Positions 43,529 through 51,568 of a DNA stretch of 64,000 nucleotides are shown here, piece after piece. The notes under the pieces were generated by a model that searched no databases, was not told the DNA's origin, and was given only the letters and a program-made list of their open reading frames with translations. This stretch comes from OFTM382 sp964448185 (GTDB lineage Bacteria > Planctomycetota > Phycisphaerae > Phycisphaerales > UBA1924), in the NCBI GenBank assembly GCA_964448185.1, contig CAYUVO010000001.1:13210-77209 (forward strand), written 5' to 3'. Numbering within the stretch: position 1 is the stretch's first letter; each line of letters begins with the position of its first letter. Position numbers and translations under genes: made by a program.

Positions 43529-44137
43529 TTATTCAGGAATAACTGGATAGCCGTTTATGGACGGAGGATCTGACAGGAACTGGCGCACTTCATCGATCGT
43601 AGCTGGTGTTATTGGAATAATTTTCTTGCCCAGCCATGCGATTTCACAAATATCCGTAGGTATTGACAATGTGCCACCTTGAAGCAATACAGAGCATTCA
43701 GCACCCAAAACGGCCCACTTGCAGTTGGTTTCCGAAACAAAGTAGGATACTTCGTTTACTACATCACGGCAATGTATATCACGCTCGCGTCGACAACTAC
43801 CCCACCCAAGAGCCAATATTGGAGTCGATGTAAACGAGTCGAACGCCCATATCCCAAGCACTGAACATTTTGATGCTGGTTCCATATTTCGAAGAGAAAA
43901 CAATATGGTATCACTGACTGGAGGATAGTTGGTGTTAATGAATTGTGCCGAGACACCGTTATAGATTGCATTATTAAATTCTGGATCACATGAATTGGCA
44001 CACAGTTCTATTTGTATACGCTGCACTAGATACCTGCGAACAACAGATTCGATAAGGGCTTCGGAGGCCTGTTTTGCTGAGTATTCAAAAGCCAACCACG
44101 CATATGCGACGGGAGCTTGAGGCGGCTTGATAATCAT
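43529..44137 (-). CDS. Candidate immunity protein of toxin cassette 2
   Basis: A 202-residue soluble protein, not recognised. It has no signal peptide or membrane helix. It starts at an ATG 3 bp beyond the TAA of toxin cassette 2, which strongly suggests co-expression as a toxin-immunity pair. It is AT-rich relative to the window and its codon use differs from the housekeeping genes. The immunity role is inferred from this spacing. Between it and cassette 1 lies about 100 bp that is open in the cassette-1 frame but lacks a start codon. Confidence 0.6.
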   Translation of the reverse strand: MIIKPPQAPVAYAWLAFEYSAKQASEALIESVVRRYLVQRIQIELCANSCDPEFNNAIYNGVSAQFINTNYPPVSDTILFSLRNMEPASKCSVLGIWAFDSFTSTPILALGWGSCRRERDIHCRDVVNEVSYFVSETNCKWAVLGAECSVLLQGGTLSIPTDICEIAWLGKKIIPITPATIDEVRQFLSDPPSINGYPVIPE

Positions 44138-44140
44138 GGA

Positions 44141-44527
44141 TTAGCGATTTCTGAAAAACTTCTGTATCTGGGCCTCTGAGGGGATGAATGCATTTGCAAA
44201 CTGCCCTGCTTTCGAACCCGTTGTATACCAATGTAGCATAATTGGTTTATTCCCGTCAATTCTCGCAAACTTCACTATCGTTGGCTTGCCGGAAAGCGTG
44301 CCAAATCCTTCTACACCGCTGTTATTTGCTTTGCTTAGGATGCCGTGCCACATATTTCGATCCACACTCACCCCGTGAGCACTGGCCCATTCTTGAGCAT
44401 GTCTACCAAATGAATGGCTGAAGCGTTTCGACCCCTTAAGAATGATCCCACAATTATGCACCCACGTTCCGTGTTCGCCGACGAAGTAGGTAGGCGGTCC
44501 CGGGACCGTGAAATTGTAGGCCAGCAC
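44141..44527 (-). CDS. Orphan C-terminal toxin cassette 2 (Hint tail plus toxin domain)
   Basis: The opening NFTVPGPPTYFVGEHGTWVH then NC is the same Hint end as in cassette 1. The following 100 residues differ completely (SHSFGRHAQEWASAHGVSVD, then FARIDGNKPIMLHWYTTG) and I do not recognise them. HxxEW-type residues and the basic tail are typical of nuclease-like toxin tips, but that is only a guess. The frame opens directly after the stop codon of the EVE gene (TAA at 44564-44566) with no ATG; the GTG at 44527 is a possible start. The candidate immunity gene follows 3 bp downstream. Confidence 0.72.
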   Translation of the reverse strand: MLAYNFTVPGPPTYFVGEHGTWVHNCGIILKGSKRFSHSFGRHAQEWASAHGVSVDRNMWHGILSKANNSGVEGFGTLSGKPTIVKFARIDGNKPIMLHWYTTGSKAGQFANAFIPSEAQIQKFFRNR

Positions 44528-44560
44528 ACGCTCGTTGCCGAAGGCGACCGCCCGAACCTG
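44454..44560 (-). repeat. Hint-tail direct repeat, copy 2
   Basis: Partner of 43268..43374, offset by 1,186 bp. It begins just before the point where the two toxin tips diverge and ends a few bases short of the EVE stop codon. Confidence 0.9.
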
Positions 44561-44563
44561 CTC

Positions 44564-44989
44564 TTACACGCCCGCCAACTCACGCAGCAGCACGTCGAGC
44601 TCCTCGGGCACGGGCATTACGCTCAGGCGTGATTGGCGAATCAGAGCGAGCTGATCGAATCTGCCATCCGCTTTGAGTGCTTTCAGCGTAATCGGCTCCG
44701 CCAGCTCAGCCACCGGCGCGATATCAATCAGCACGCCTTTGGGGTCGCCCTTGGCGGTCATGCCCGGCTGATCGGGATCGGGGTACGGCCCCTTGACCAC
44801 GCGGGCGATGCCGACGATCGCTTTGTCGGTCTGGCTGTGATAGATCCATGCGGTATCGCCCTTGCGCATCGCACGCATGTTCATCTGTGCGGTCGCGTTG
44901 CGTACGCCGTCCCAGTGGGTTCGCGTGTCGCGCACAAGATCGGCGTAGCTATAAACGCCCGGCTCGGATTTGAGGATGTAGCTCGCCAT
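44564..44989 (-). CDS. EVE-domain protein
   Basis: A 141-residue protein of the EVE/PUA-like fold (Thymocyte nuclear protein 1 family). It has ASYILKSEPGVYSYADL, THWDGVRNATAQMNMRAMRKGD, AWIYHSQTDKAIVGIARV and IDIAPVAELAEPITL, which together make the complete domain. EVE domains are thought to read modified bases and often sit near modification or restriction genes. Here the neighbours are the toxin cassettes and a cysteine-rich protein. Its TAA stop is followed, in the same frame, by toxin cassette 2. 44990..45030 shows nothing. Confidence 0.88.
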   Translation of the reverse strand: MASYILKSEPGVYSYADLVRDTRTHWDGVRNATAQMNMRAMRKGDTAWIYHSQTDKAIVGIARVVKGPYPDPDQPGMTAKGDPKGVLIDIAPVAELAEPITLKALKADGRFDQLALIRQSRLSVMPVPEELDVLLRELAGV

Positions 44990-45030
44990 GCTCTAAGCGT
45001 AGGGGTGGATGTTCAGGGAATGTGCGCACA

Positions 45031-45064
45031 AGAAAGCCCCGCTCCAAGATGGAAGCGGGGCTTG
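45031..45064 (-). terminator. Intrinsic terminator of the cysteine-rich repeat gene
   Basis: On the minus strand AAGCCCCGCT pairs with AGCGGGGCTT around a short loop, followed by TCTT. It lies about 30 bp after the stop codon of the gene that starts at 45640. Confidence 0.8.
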
Positions 45065-45091
45065 CGGTGGTCAGATATTTATCAACGGGCT

Positions 45092-45640
45092 TTAGCCGTT
45101 GTCGTCGGGCTTCTCGCTGGTCACGAGTTGCTCAGCCTTGGTGTCGTCGCAGCTCTCGGCCTTCTTCTCTGCACAGGCCTCGGACTTGTCAGCAACGAGT
45201 TGAACCGAAGCGACTTGCTCGGCCTTGCTCTCGTCGCAGTCGCTCTTGCTCGCTTTGTCCTCGGAGCAAGCCATGGCCTTTTTGTCGTCGCAAGCTTCGG
45301 TCTTCCCAGCAACGAGCAGGACCGCAGCCGTCTGCTCGGTCGGCTCCGCCTTATCGCAGCTCTCGGCCTTCTTCTCTGCACAGGCCTCGGACTTGTCAGC
45401 AACGAGTTGAACCGAAGCGACTTGCTCGGCCTTGCTCTCGTCGCAGTCGCTCTTGCTCGCTTTGTCCTCGGAGCAAGCTGCGCCCTGCTCAGCAACGAGC
45501 TGGACCGCAGCCGTTTGCTTGGTCTGGCAGCTCCCCAAGGGGCTACCAGTGGCCATCAGGTTGAAACCGGCAAACCCGGCAGCACCCAAGACAGCAACCG
45601 ACGTCAAAAGCTTCGCAATACCCATAGCAGCAAGACTCAT
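45092..45640 (-). CDS. Exported cysteine-rich repeat protein
   Basis: A 182-residue protein. AAAGGAG lies 6 nt before the ATG at 45640; an open frame continues upstream to 45859 but without support. The N-terminus has a hydrophobic segment, LLTSVAVLGAAGFAGFNLMA (residues 12-30), which is a signal peptide or membrane anchor. The rest is made of low-complexity, Lys/Glu/Asp/Ser/Ala-rich repeats, each with single cysteines spaced about every 7-20 residues (SEDKASKSDCDESKAEQVAS and KSEACAEKKAESCD), alternating with an AVQLVA/SVQLVA strand-like segment. Ten cysteines in total. Two copies are DNA-identical over 125 bp. Not recognised; metal binding or a thiol buffer in the envelope is a guess. Confidence 0.7.
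   Translation of the reverse strand: MSLAAMGIAKLLTSVAVLGAAGFAGFNLMATGSPLGSCQTKQTAAVQLVAEQGAACSEDKASKSDCDESKAEQVASVQLVADKSEACAEKKAESCDKAEPTEQTAAVLLVAGKTEACDDKKAMACSEDKASKSDCDESKAEQVASVQLVADKSEACAEKKAESCDDTKAEQLVTSEKPDDNG
45147..45271 (-). repeat. 125-bp perfect direct repeat, copy 1
   Basis: Identical to 45354..45478 over 125 bp, with a 207-bp (69-codon) offset, so the duplication is in frame. It lies inside the cysteine-rich protein gene. Confidence 0.92.
45354..45478 (-). repeat. 125-bp perfect direct repeat, copy 2
   Basis: Second copy of 45147..45271, with no mismatch found by reading the two side by side. The lack of synonymous differences suggests a recent duplication or ongoing gene conversion. 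Confidence 0.92.
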
Positions 45641-46064
45641 GGCAACTCCTTTAGCGTTCGATGACCGCCGCGAAGGCAGCTCGAAAGACCTATCTAATCT
45701 CAGACCGCGATCAAGGTACAACGACCCCGATTGAGGCCGCGACCGAACACGCCCCGCACGCTGCGGCGATGTGCTTACAAAGTGTACCGCGCCATCGGCT
45801 CGCGGTGCATCAAAATCCATATCGGCCTTAGAAACCCGGGAGATCATCCAGACCTGCATCCCTTTCTCGGACGGGGTTCAGAGCCCCACCCGCTCGGTCG
45901 ATACTGCCTTGGTTCAACGCCCTTCGAGCGGCCTAAGTGATGGCCCAAGTGGTGGCCCAAGAGACCGATAAGCCCATCCCATGGGGCTCTCTAGCGTCCC
46001 CACAGCCCTTTACCGCTCGAAAGCAACGAACACGTACCGACCGTTTATAGGGAGAGCCCGTTTC
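45641..46064. other. Divergent intergenic region
   Basis: About 424 bp between the divergent cysteine-rich repeat gene (minus) and the coiled-coil gene (plus). Frames here have no homology that I recognise. The only visible structures are the ribosome site of the minus gene and a short imperfect repeat (GTGATGGCCCAAG, GTGGTGGCCCAAG near 45936-45961). No clear promoter boxes or conserved RNA were found. The 84-nt open stretch before 46065 could be an extended N-terminus. Confidence 0.5.
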
Positions 46065-47849
46065 GTGAACCCCAAGCCCGGCCAAGACCCACCACCCTCA
46101 GACGTGCGCTCTCCTGCCACCTCATCTGCAGAGCAGGACGTCACACAGGTCATCGCCGACGTCGAGAATCAACTGCTTCGACTCAAGGAAGCCGATTCGC
46201 AGCGTCGTGCGTTGTCCGCCGAGCTTGAGAATCGCGAGCAGGATCTCGCCGATCGTGAGCTTCAACTCGCCGAGGCCGCTGAGGCTCTCAAAGCCCAACA
46301 GGCCGAGGACCAACAGCACCAGACCCAGCTCAACGACCAGCTCACCAGCCAGATCGAATCGCAGCAGGCCGAACTCGAACAACAGCGTGCGCTCGTCGAT
46401 CAGCACACGAGCCAAGCCGAAGCCATCCGCGTACAGCTCGATGAACATCAATCACTCAGCAGCCAACGCGACGAAGAACTCGCCTCGCTCAACGCCCAGC
46501 TCGAATCGTTGCGCACCGAGCAATCGGCCTCTGCGGAAGAAAGTAATGCTCGGCTCGCCGAGATCCAGACCCACCGAGAGCTCGCCGACAACAGCCGCGA
46601 ACAAGCCGAGAGTTTACAAGTCGAACGCGATCAGGCGGTTGTTGAGCTGACCGAGGCCAAAGGCCGCGCCGAACGCCTGACCGCCGAACTCCAAGCGTCC
46701 CAAGGCGAGCAATCGGATGACGTCCGCGAGCTTGCAGCCCGTGTCGAGCAAGCCTCGCAAGAACGTGACCGGGCGCTCGCCGAGCTCGATCAACTCCGTG
46801 GCCAGATCGGAGTGCTCACGCTCGAACGCGACGCACTCAGCGAACAACTCGTCCTCCTCCAGGGCGAGCTGCAGGCTGCACGGAAGGCGGAACGGGCAAA
46901 GCCCAGCACCCCCGCTGCAAGCCCTGCAAACAACCGCCCCCCCTCCAACCGACCCATGCCGCCCGTTCGGGTCGAGTCACGCATGCGTCGTCTGCGCGGC
47001 GTTCGCACAGTACTCTTTGCACGCACTCGCAAAATCCGTCGCGCGGGCGAGGTGCTCCAACAGCGAGTCGAGCAGTGCGACCTTCTACTGGTGCAGCGCC
47101 GCGAGCTTTCGGCTGCCAAACGAGCAATCGACGTGCTCCATGAACGAGTGGAAGTCTCCCTCGCCAAAATCAATAGCAGCATCCAGATCGCCGCCTGGGT
47201 CGTGACGCTCTCCATGCTCGCCGGGTTGTCGTGGGTGATCGCGGGTCGTGTCGCACCCCCGAGCTACTCGGCGAACGCGATCATCAGCTCCGAAGTCATC
47301 GGTACCACCCAGGGCGATCTCGCTGCGTGGTCCTCGTTCCACACCGACTTGCTCACGCATCCCCGGCTCGTCGAGCGGGTCGCTGCCCGGCTCAAACGCC
47401 GCGGGATGACCGAAGATGCCAGTGTCGAAGCGGTCCACGCCGTGCTCGACGATCGGCTCGTATCCCGCGAGAACACGCCGGGCAGACTCGAACTCGAGAT
47501 CGTACTCGAAGGCGCAGGCAGGGCCGAACGCTGGATGGAAACCTACGTCACTTCGCTCGTCGCCGAAGCCAATGAATCGCGTCCTCGTCGCCGCGACGGG
47601 CTCTCGACGGTCATCACCGAGCCGTCCACGATTCGTGAGGATCCCGTCAGCGATCAGCGTCCCAAGTATGCGGGCATCGGGCTTGGGATCTCTGCTTCGT
47701 TTGCTGCGATGGTCTGGTTCGGGCTGTGGAAGACCATGGCCAGAGTTCGCAAGAAGTACGAAGCCTCGAACCGACTCGAAGAGATCCTCAACGAGGCTCG
47801 CTGGGTAGACCCCGTGCCCGACGTGGCCCGGCGCTCACTGCGCGGGTAG
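46065..47849 (+). CDS. Coiled-coil membrane protein related to polysaccharide chain-length regulators
   Basis: A 594-residue protein. A very long coiled coil, rich in Gln/Glu/Leu/Ala, fills residues 20-275. A Pro/Arg linker (PSNRPMPPVRVESRMRR) follows. Then comes a membrane helix, AAWVVTLSMLAGLSWVIAG (near residues 380-398), a short extracytoplasmic domain of about 120 residues, and a second helix near residue 530 (YAGIGLGISASFAAMVWFGL). Two helices flanking a periplasmic domain recall Wzz, but the first coiled coil is on the cytoplasmic side, which is unusual. GTG at 46065 is preferred because GGGAG precedes it; ATG at 45981 would add 28 residues. Confidence 0.65.
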   Translation: MNPKPGQDPPPSDVRSPATSSAEQDVTQVIADVENQLLRLKEADSQRRALSAELENREQDLADRELQLAEAAEALKAQQAEDQQHQTQLNDQLTSQIESQQAELEQQRALVDQHTSQAEAIRVQLDEHQSLSSQRDEELASLNAQLESLRTEQSASAEESNARLAEIQTHRELADNSREQAESLQVERDQAVVELTEAKGRAERLTAELQASQGEQSDDVRELAARVEQASQERDRALAELDQLRGQIGVLTLERDALSEQLVLLQGELQAARKAERAKPSTPAASPANNRPPSNRPMPPVRVESRMRRLRGVRTVLFARTRKIRRAGEVLQQRVEQCDLLLVQRRELSAAKRAIDVLHERVEVSLAKINSSIQIAAWVVTLSMLAGLSWVIAGRVAPPSYSANAIISSEVIGTTQGDLAAWSSFHTDLLTHPRLVERVAARLKRRGMTEDASVEAVHAVLDDRLVSRENTPGRLELEIVLEGAGRAERWMETYVTSLVAEANESRPRRRDGLSTVITEPSTIREDPVSDQRPKYAGIGLGISASFAAMVWFGLWKTMARVRKKYEASNRLEEILNEARWVDPVPDVARRSLRG

Positions 47850-47942
47850 AAGCCCGCCTGACCAGACACATGAACAACCAAAACCCCTTTGCTCGCGCAA
47901 GAAGGGCTCGGAAGCTTTGCTTTCATGCTGGAGCGATTGGCT

Positions 47943-48803
47943 TTAGGCGTCGGGCGTTGATGGAGTTGACGTAATCAGCAGGATCTCGTCTTCGCCGCTG
48001 TCCGTGCTGCCGACGATCCCGAGCACCGGGTTCTCGATGGTCAAATCGAGCTGAACCTCGCGGTTGACCAGTTGGCCCGCAAACTCGAACCGCAGCACGT
48101 CTTGGATTGCGTTGCCGTCTTCATCGAGCACGACGAGCCGATACTGTGTGCCCGGTGCGGTCGGAGGCAGACTAATCGCGAAGAACCGTGCCGAACTCCA
48201 ATCGGGATGGACCCACACCGCTGCCTCAGCCTTGACCTTGCGATCGGTGTTGACCACTTGACGCAGGAAATGCCGTTGCGTGTCGGGATCGACCAGAGCA
48301 TCTACTACGAACTGGCGTCCAAACTCCGCAGCGAGCGACTCAAAGAGCGCATCGTCGGCTTGAGCCTGTGCAAGCGTTTCGTACTGCGCCCGCATCTGGA
48401 ACGTGCTCCAGCCGAAGACGACCGAAGCCGCTGCGAACGCGAGGGCCGCTGCACGCCATACCGCCAGAGCACGCAGACGCCGAGGTCCGCGGAACGCGAG
48501 CGAATCAGAACTCTGCTCGACCGCATGCAACGAGAGCGGCCGGGACTGATTCGCAGGTACTTGTCCAATCTGGGCTGAACGCACAGCTTCGATCACACGC
48601 TCGCGGAGTGAGCTGTCGGGCTCGCCCTGAGCCAACTCCGCAAGCTCGGTCCGCATGATGCGGTCCTGCTCGGTACGAACCTGAGCACGGACTCCGGTGG
48701 ACGCAGCCAGCAGGGCAGCCTCAAAGTCGGCGCACTCACTTTCTTCGAGTACCCCAAAGGCGTCCAGCAGCGCAAGTTCGAGCAGTTCGTGTGTCGTCAT
48801 CAT
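47943..48803 (-). CDS. Membrane-bound anti-sigma factor, RskA-like
   Basis: A 286-residue single-pass protein. The N-terminal cytoplasmic part (residues 1-110: LLELALLDAFGVLEESECADF and so on) resembles the RskA sigma-binding region but has no zinc HxxxCxxC. The membrane helix LAVWRAAALAFAAASVVFGW lies near residues 112-131. The outer domain ends in the RskA-type fold with VHPDWSSARFFAISLPP and RLVVLDEDGNAI. It overlaps the sigma gene by 4 bp, so the two are translationally coupled. It should hold the sigma factor inactive until a signal triggers its release. Confidence 0.85.
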   Translation of the reverse strand: MMTTHELLELALLDAFGVLEESECADFEAALLAASTGVRAQVRTEQDRIMRTELAELAQGEPDSSLRERVIEAVRSAQIGQVPANQSRPLSLHAVEQSSDSLAFRGPRRLRALAVWRAAALAFAAASVVFGWSTFQMRAQYETLAQAQADDALFESLAAEFGRQFVVDALVDPDTQRHFLRQVVNTDRKVKAEAAVWVHPDWSSARFFAISLPPTAPGTQYRLVVLDEDGNAIQDVLRFEFAGQLVNREVQLDLTIENPVLGIVGSTDSGEDEILLITSTPSTPDA

Positions 48804-49381
48804 TGGTTCGGGTCCTCACCCATTCGTTCGCGGAGCCGGACCAACGCCCGACTCAATGCAGACTTGACAGTCCCGAGCGGAACATCAAGTTCTTCTCCCA
48901 CCTGCCTGAGCGTCTGACCGCCCAGATAGGTCCGTTTGACCACAGTCCGCTGCAACTCCGGCAGCATGTCAATTCGTTTGAGCAGTGCAGAATACCGCTC
49001 TCTGTCTTCGATACGAGTCCCAACCTGATCGGATGCATCTGTCCCTGACTGACCTGCTGATTCGTTCCAGCTTGTGCTCTTTATTCGGGCCCGCGTCCGC
49101 CGGAGACGGTCCACTAAGTGCCGACGGGTAATCAGCATGACCCAGGTCACGAGGGCTGCCCGAGTCGGATCATACCGATCAGCGGTCTTCCAGAGCCTAA
49201 CAAAGACCTCTTGAACCGCGTCCTCAGCCTCTGCTCTCGTGGGCATCGTCTGCAGCGACATCCGAAAGACCAACGAACCAAAGCGGTCGTAGAGCTCCTC
49301 CACCGCAGCTTCCTCGCCCGAAGCGATGCGCTGCATCAACACAAGATCTGGATGCGATTCCCCCGATTGGGTCATGGGCAC
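48800..49381 (-). CDS. ECF-type RNA polymerase sigma factor
   Basis: A 193-residue extracytoplasmic-function sigma. Region 2 contains ELYDRFGSLVFRMSLQTM and EDAVQEVFVRLWKTADRYDP. Region 4 contains LPELQRTVVKRTYLGGQTLR and EELDVPLGTVKSALSRAL. The two are joined by a polar linker. It resembles the SigK/RpoE-like ECF groups partnered by RskA. It overlaps its anti-sigma by 4 bp. Divergent from the pseudopilin gene across about 230 bp, which could carry ECF-dependent promoters; no sequence consensus was seen. Confidence 0.93.
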   Translation of the reverse strand: MPMTQSGESHPDLVLMQRIASGEEAAVEELYDRFGSLVFRMSLQTMPTRAEAEDAVQEVFVRLWKTADRYDPTRAALVTWVMLITRRHLVDRLRRTRARIKSTSWNESAGQSGTDASDQVGTRIEDRERYSALLKRIDMLPELQRTVVKRTYLGGQTLRQVGEELDVPLGTVKSALSRALVRLRERMGEDPNQ

Positions 49382-49625
49382 ACCGTATCGACGCTTGGGG
49401 GGATATGCGAATCAAAAGAAACGGGGAGGCATCTTGCCGGCCCTTCTGCAACGCTTATCAGACCTTGCGGAGCATGTTCGCATTCTAGTAGTGCATTTGC
49501 CCTACTTTTACTGCCTATTTTATCCAGATCAGGGATTGTGGTCTCTTTGCTGGCCCGTTACAGTGTCCTTTGTCGCGGTTTATGAGGGCACGTTCGCAGT
49601 GTCTTCGGGAATGGGAGTGCTTGTT

Positions 49626-50513
49626 GTGGCTCAGCCGGGGTGGATAACTACAGATACAGGACCCAAAGGCTGCTCTTCGCCCTTTGTGCGCAAAGCCTTT
49701 ACGTTGCCCGACGTGCTTGTCTCGCTCGCGGTGATGACGGTGCTCATCGGGCTCATGGTCCCCGCGCTCGCCTCGGTCCGGGCTGCTGCACAGCGGGTGA
49801 TCTGCGGGTCCAACCTCCGACAAATCGGCATGGGCGTCGTGATCTACGCCGACTCGAACCGCGATCAGCTCCCGCCGAGCGTGATGGCGGGTTCGGTTGA
49901 TCTTGCCGACATTGTTCCCGGTGATACCGCCATCTCGCTGCACACGAGCTTGGGCAACTCGATCGCGCTGCGGTTTGACATAGGTGCCGACGACGGCGGC
50001 TGGTGGGACGGCCTCGGCGCTCTGTTCAACGCCGAGATCCTCGAAACTCCCGAGTTGTTCTATTGCCCGTCTCACAAGGGCCCACACACCTATAGGACAT
50101 TCTCCGAGGCGTGGCGCAGCGATGATGATCTCCTCGTCGGGAACTACCAGTATCGCGGCGGCTCTCGTGAGGGTGTCACCAAGTTCAGTCTCGTCCAGCC
50201 AAGCAGGACTGCTCTCGTCTCTGACAGCTTCCGTTCCATGGGTGAGCTCAACCACGACGATGGGTTCTATCTGCTGCGTGCGGATCTTTCGATCAGCTGG
50301 CTCAACGAATCGGGCGACAGTCTTCTCGGAAACGTGCCAGATGACCTCGACCCCATCAGCGAACTCACCATGATCGACATCATGGCGTCATCGCAGGTCG
50401 ATGAGTCGTTCTACTCGGACTTCTGGGAAACGCTCCAGCACTGGAACGACAGCGGCAGGCATAACAAGCCTTCCGGCGGCGGTGATTCTCCCGGCGGCAA
50501 CGGCAAGCCGTAA
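49626..50513 (+). CDS. Pseudopilin-like (DUF1559-type) secreted protein
   Basis: About 295 residues. The prepilin signature is KAFTLPDVLVSLAVMTVLIG: Ala instead of Gly before the cleavage site, Phe at +1 and Asp instead of Glu at +5. Then VPALASVRAAAQRVICGSNL and RQIGMGVVIYADSNRDQLP follow, typical of planctomycete pseudopilins. The H-x9-DG-like stretch is present as HDDGFYLLRADLSISW. Start: GTG at 49626 has GGGAG at 8 nt, but 49611 (ATG) and upstream codons are possible, and the open frame reaches 49326. It ends in a Gly/Pro-rich tail. Function unknown; probably type II secretion-related. Confidence 0.75.
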   Translation: MAQPGWITTDTGPKGCSSPFVRKAFTLPDVLVSLAVMTVLIGLMVPALASVRAAAQRVICGSNLRQIGMGVVIYADSNRDQLPPSVMAGSVDLADIVPGDTAISLHTSLGNSIALRFDIGADDGGWWDGLGALFNAEILETPELFYCPSHKGPHTYRTFSEAWRSDDDLLVGNYQYRGGSREGVTKFSLVQPSRTALVSDSFRSMGELNHDDGFYLLRADLSISWLNESGDSLLGNVPDDLDPISELTMIDIMASSQVDESFYSDFWETLQHWNDSGRHNKPSGGGDSPGGNGKP

Positions 50514-50590
50514 GCCCCCCCTCTCCGCTCTAACCCTGCAAACCCATCAGATCCTTGCCGTCATGCGGGCGCTGTGGCTACGCTCTGCGC

Positions 50591-51568
50591 ATGAGTATCA
50601 AAGCATCATCTCTCTGGTCCGGCTTGGTCGTCCTCTGCTCGCTTGGCACCCTCGCCAACGCCCAACTCACCCCCGACCGCCTTTATGTAGGCGTCGATCG
50701 AGTCATCCCGATGACCGCATCGGTCCCCGGCGGGCTCGAAGGTGAAGTGTCCATCTCGCTTCTCAAGGCCGGCTCTGGCGACGAGCTTGAACGAGCCGCA
50801 GCCGCAGAGGGCGATCTGGACCTCGCGGGTCTGTTCCCGAGCTTGTGGAAATCCGACGGTCCCAAACTGGTCGTCTATGCCCAGCTCAACGTGGGCGATC
50901 AGCCCATCGGTGCTGCGGTCGTCCTCCAGCCGTTGCTCTCACCGGCGACCGCGACCCAGCCGTCCAACCCCAGGTCCGCTCCCGAGTTCCAACAAGGACC
51001 CAACAAGTTCAGCGGCTACCGCACCTACATCGACAAGTACGTCCGCTGGACCACCAGCGAAGGCGAGATCATCATCCATCTTCGCCCGGATATCGCGCCC
51101 AACACCGTGTTCAACTTCCGACACCTCGTCGATGGCGGGTTCTACACCGACATCATCTTCCACCGCGTCGTCGCAAAGAATGACTTCGTGATCCAGGTGG
51201 GCGATCCGACGGGCTCGGGCTCGGGTGGTCCCGGATATGTATTCGATCTTGAGCAGTCATCGTTGCCGCACGACTTTGGCGTGCTCTCGATGGCCCGCAC
51301 GGGTGATCCCAACTCCAACGGCTCGCAGGTCTTCGTCTGCCTGAGCCGAAACGGCACCTCGTTCCTCGACGGCCGATACACCGGGTTCGGTGAAGCTATC
51401 TCCGGCGGCGACGTTATCAAAGCCATCGCGAAGACCCCCGTCGGTCCGGGCGACCGCCCGACCAACCCGCCGAGCATTCTCAGTGCAGAACTCATCGACG
51501 CGGACCCCTACGCCTCGATCCCCGAATCGCTCAGCACCCGCTCGCACAACGCCCAGAACGAACGCTAA
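50591..51568 (+). CDS. Secreted cyclophilin-type peptidyl-prolyl isomerase
   Basis: A 325-residue protein. A signal peptide (WSGLVVLCSLGTLANAQ, cleavage near residue 25) precedes an N-terminal beta-rich region. The cyclophilin domain occupies about residues 145-305, with EGEIIIHLRPDIAPNTVFNF, YTDIIFHRVVAKNDFVIQVG (active-site Arg), SMARTGDPNSNGSQVFVCLS and LDGRYTGFGEAISG. It should catalyse proline isomerisation during folding of exported proteins. The C-terminal 25 residues are polar. Start: ATG at 50591 directly before the signal; the frame from 50555 has no support. Its stop overlaps the convergent MarC gene. Confidence 0.9.
   Translation: MSIKASSLWSGLVVLCSLGTLANAQLTPDRLYVGVDRVIPMTASVPGGLEGEVSISLLKAGSGDELERAAAAEGDLDLAGLFPSLWKSDGPKLVVYAQLNVGDQPIGAAVVLQPLLSPATATQPSNPRSAPEFQQGPNKFSGYRTYIDKYVRWTTSEGEIIIHLRPDIAPNTVFNFRHLVDGGFYTDIIFHRVVAKNDFVIQVGDPTGSGSGGPGYVFDLEQSSLPHDFGVLSMARTGDPNSNGSQVFVCLSRNGTSFLDGRYTGFGEAISGGDVIKAIAKTPVGPGDRPTNPPSILSAELIDADPYASIPESLSTRSHNAQNER

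Noticed and set aside
45981..46064. 84-nt N-terminal extension of the coiled-coil gene from ATG 45981
   Set aside because: No ribosome site there; GTG at 46065 has one. Not excluded, only less likely.
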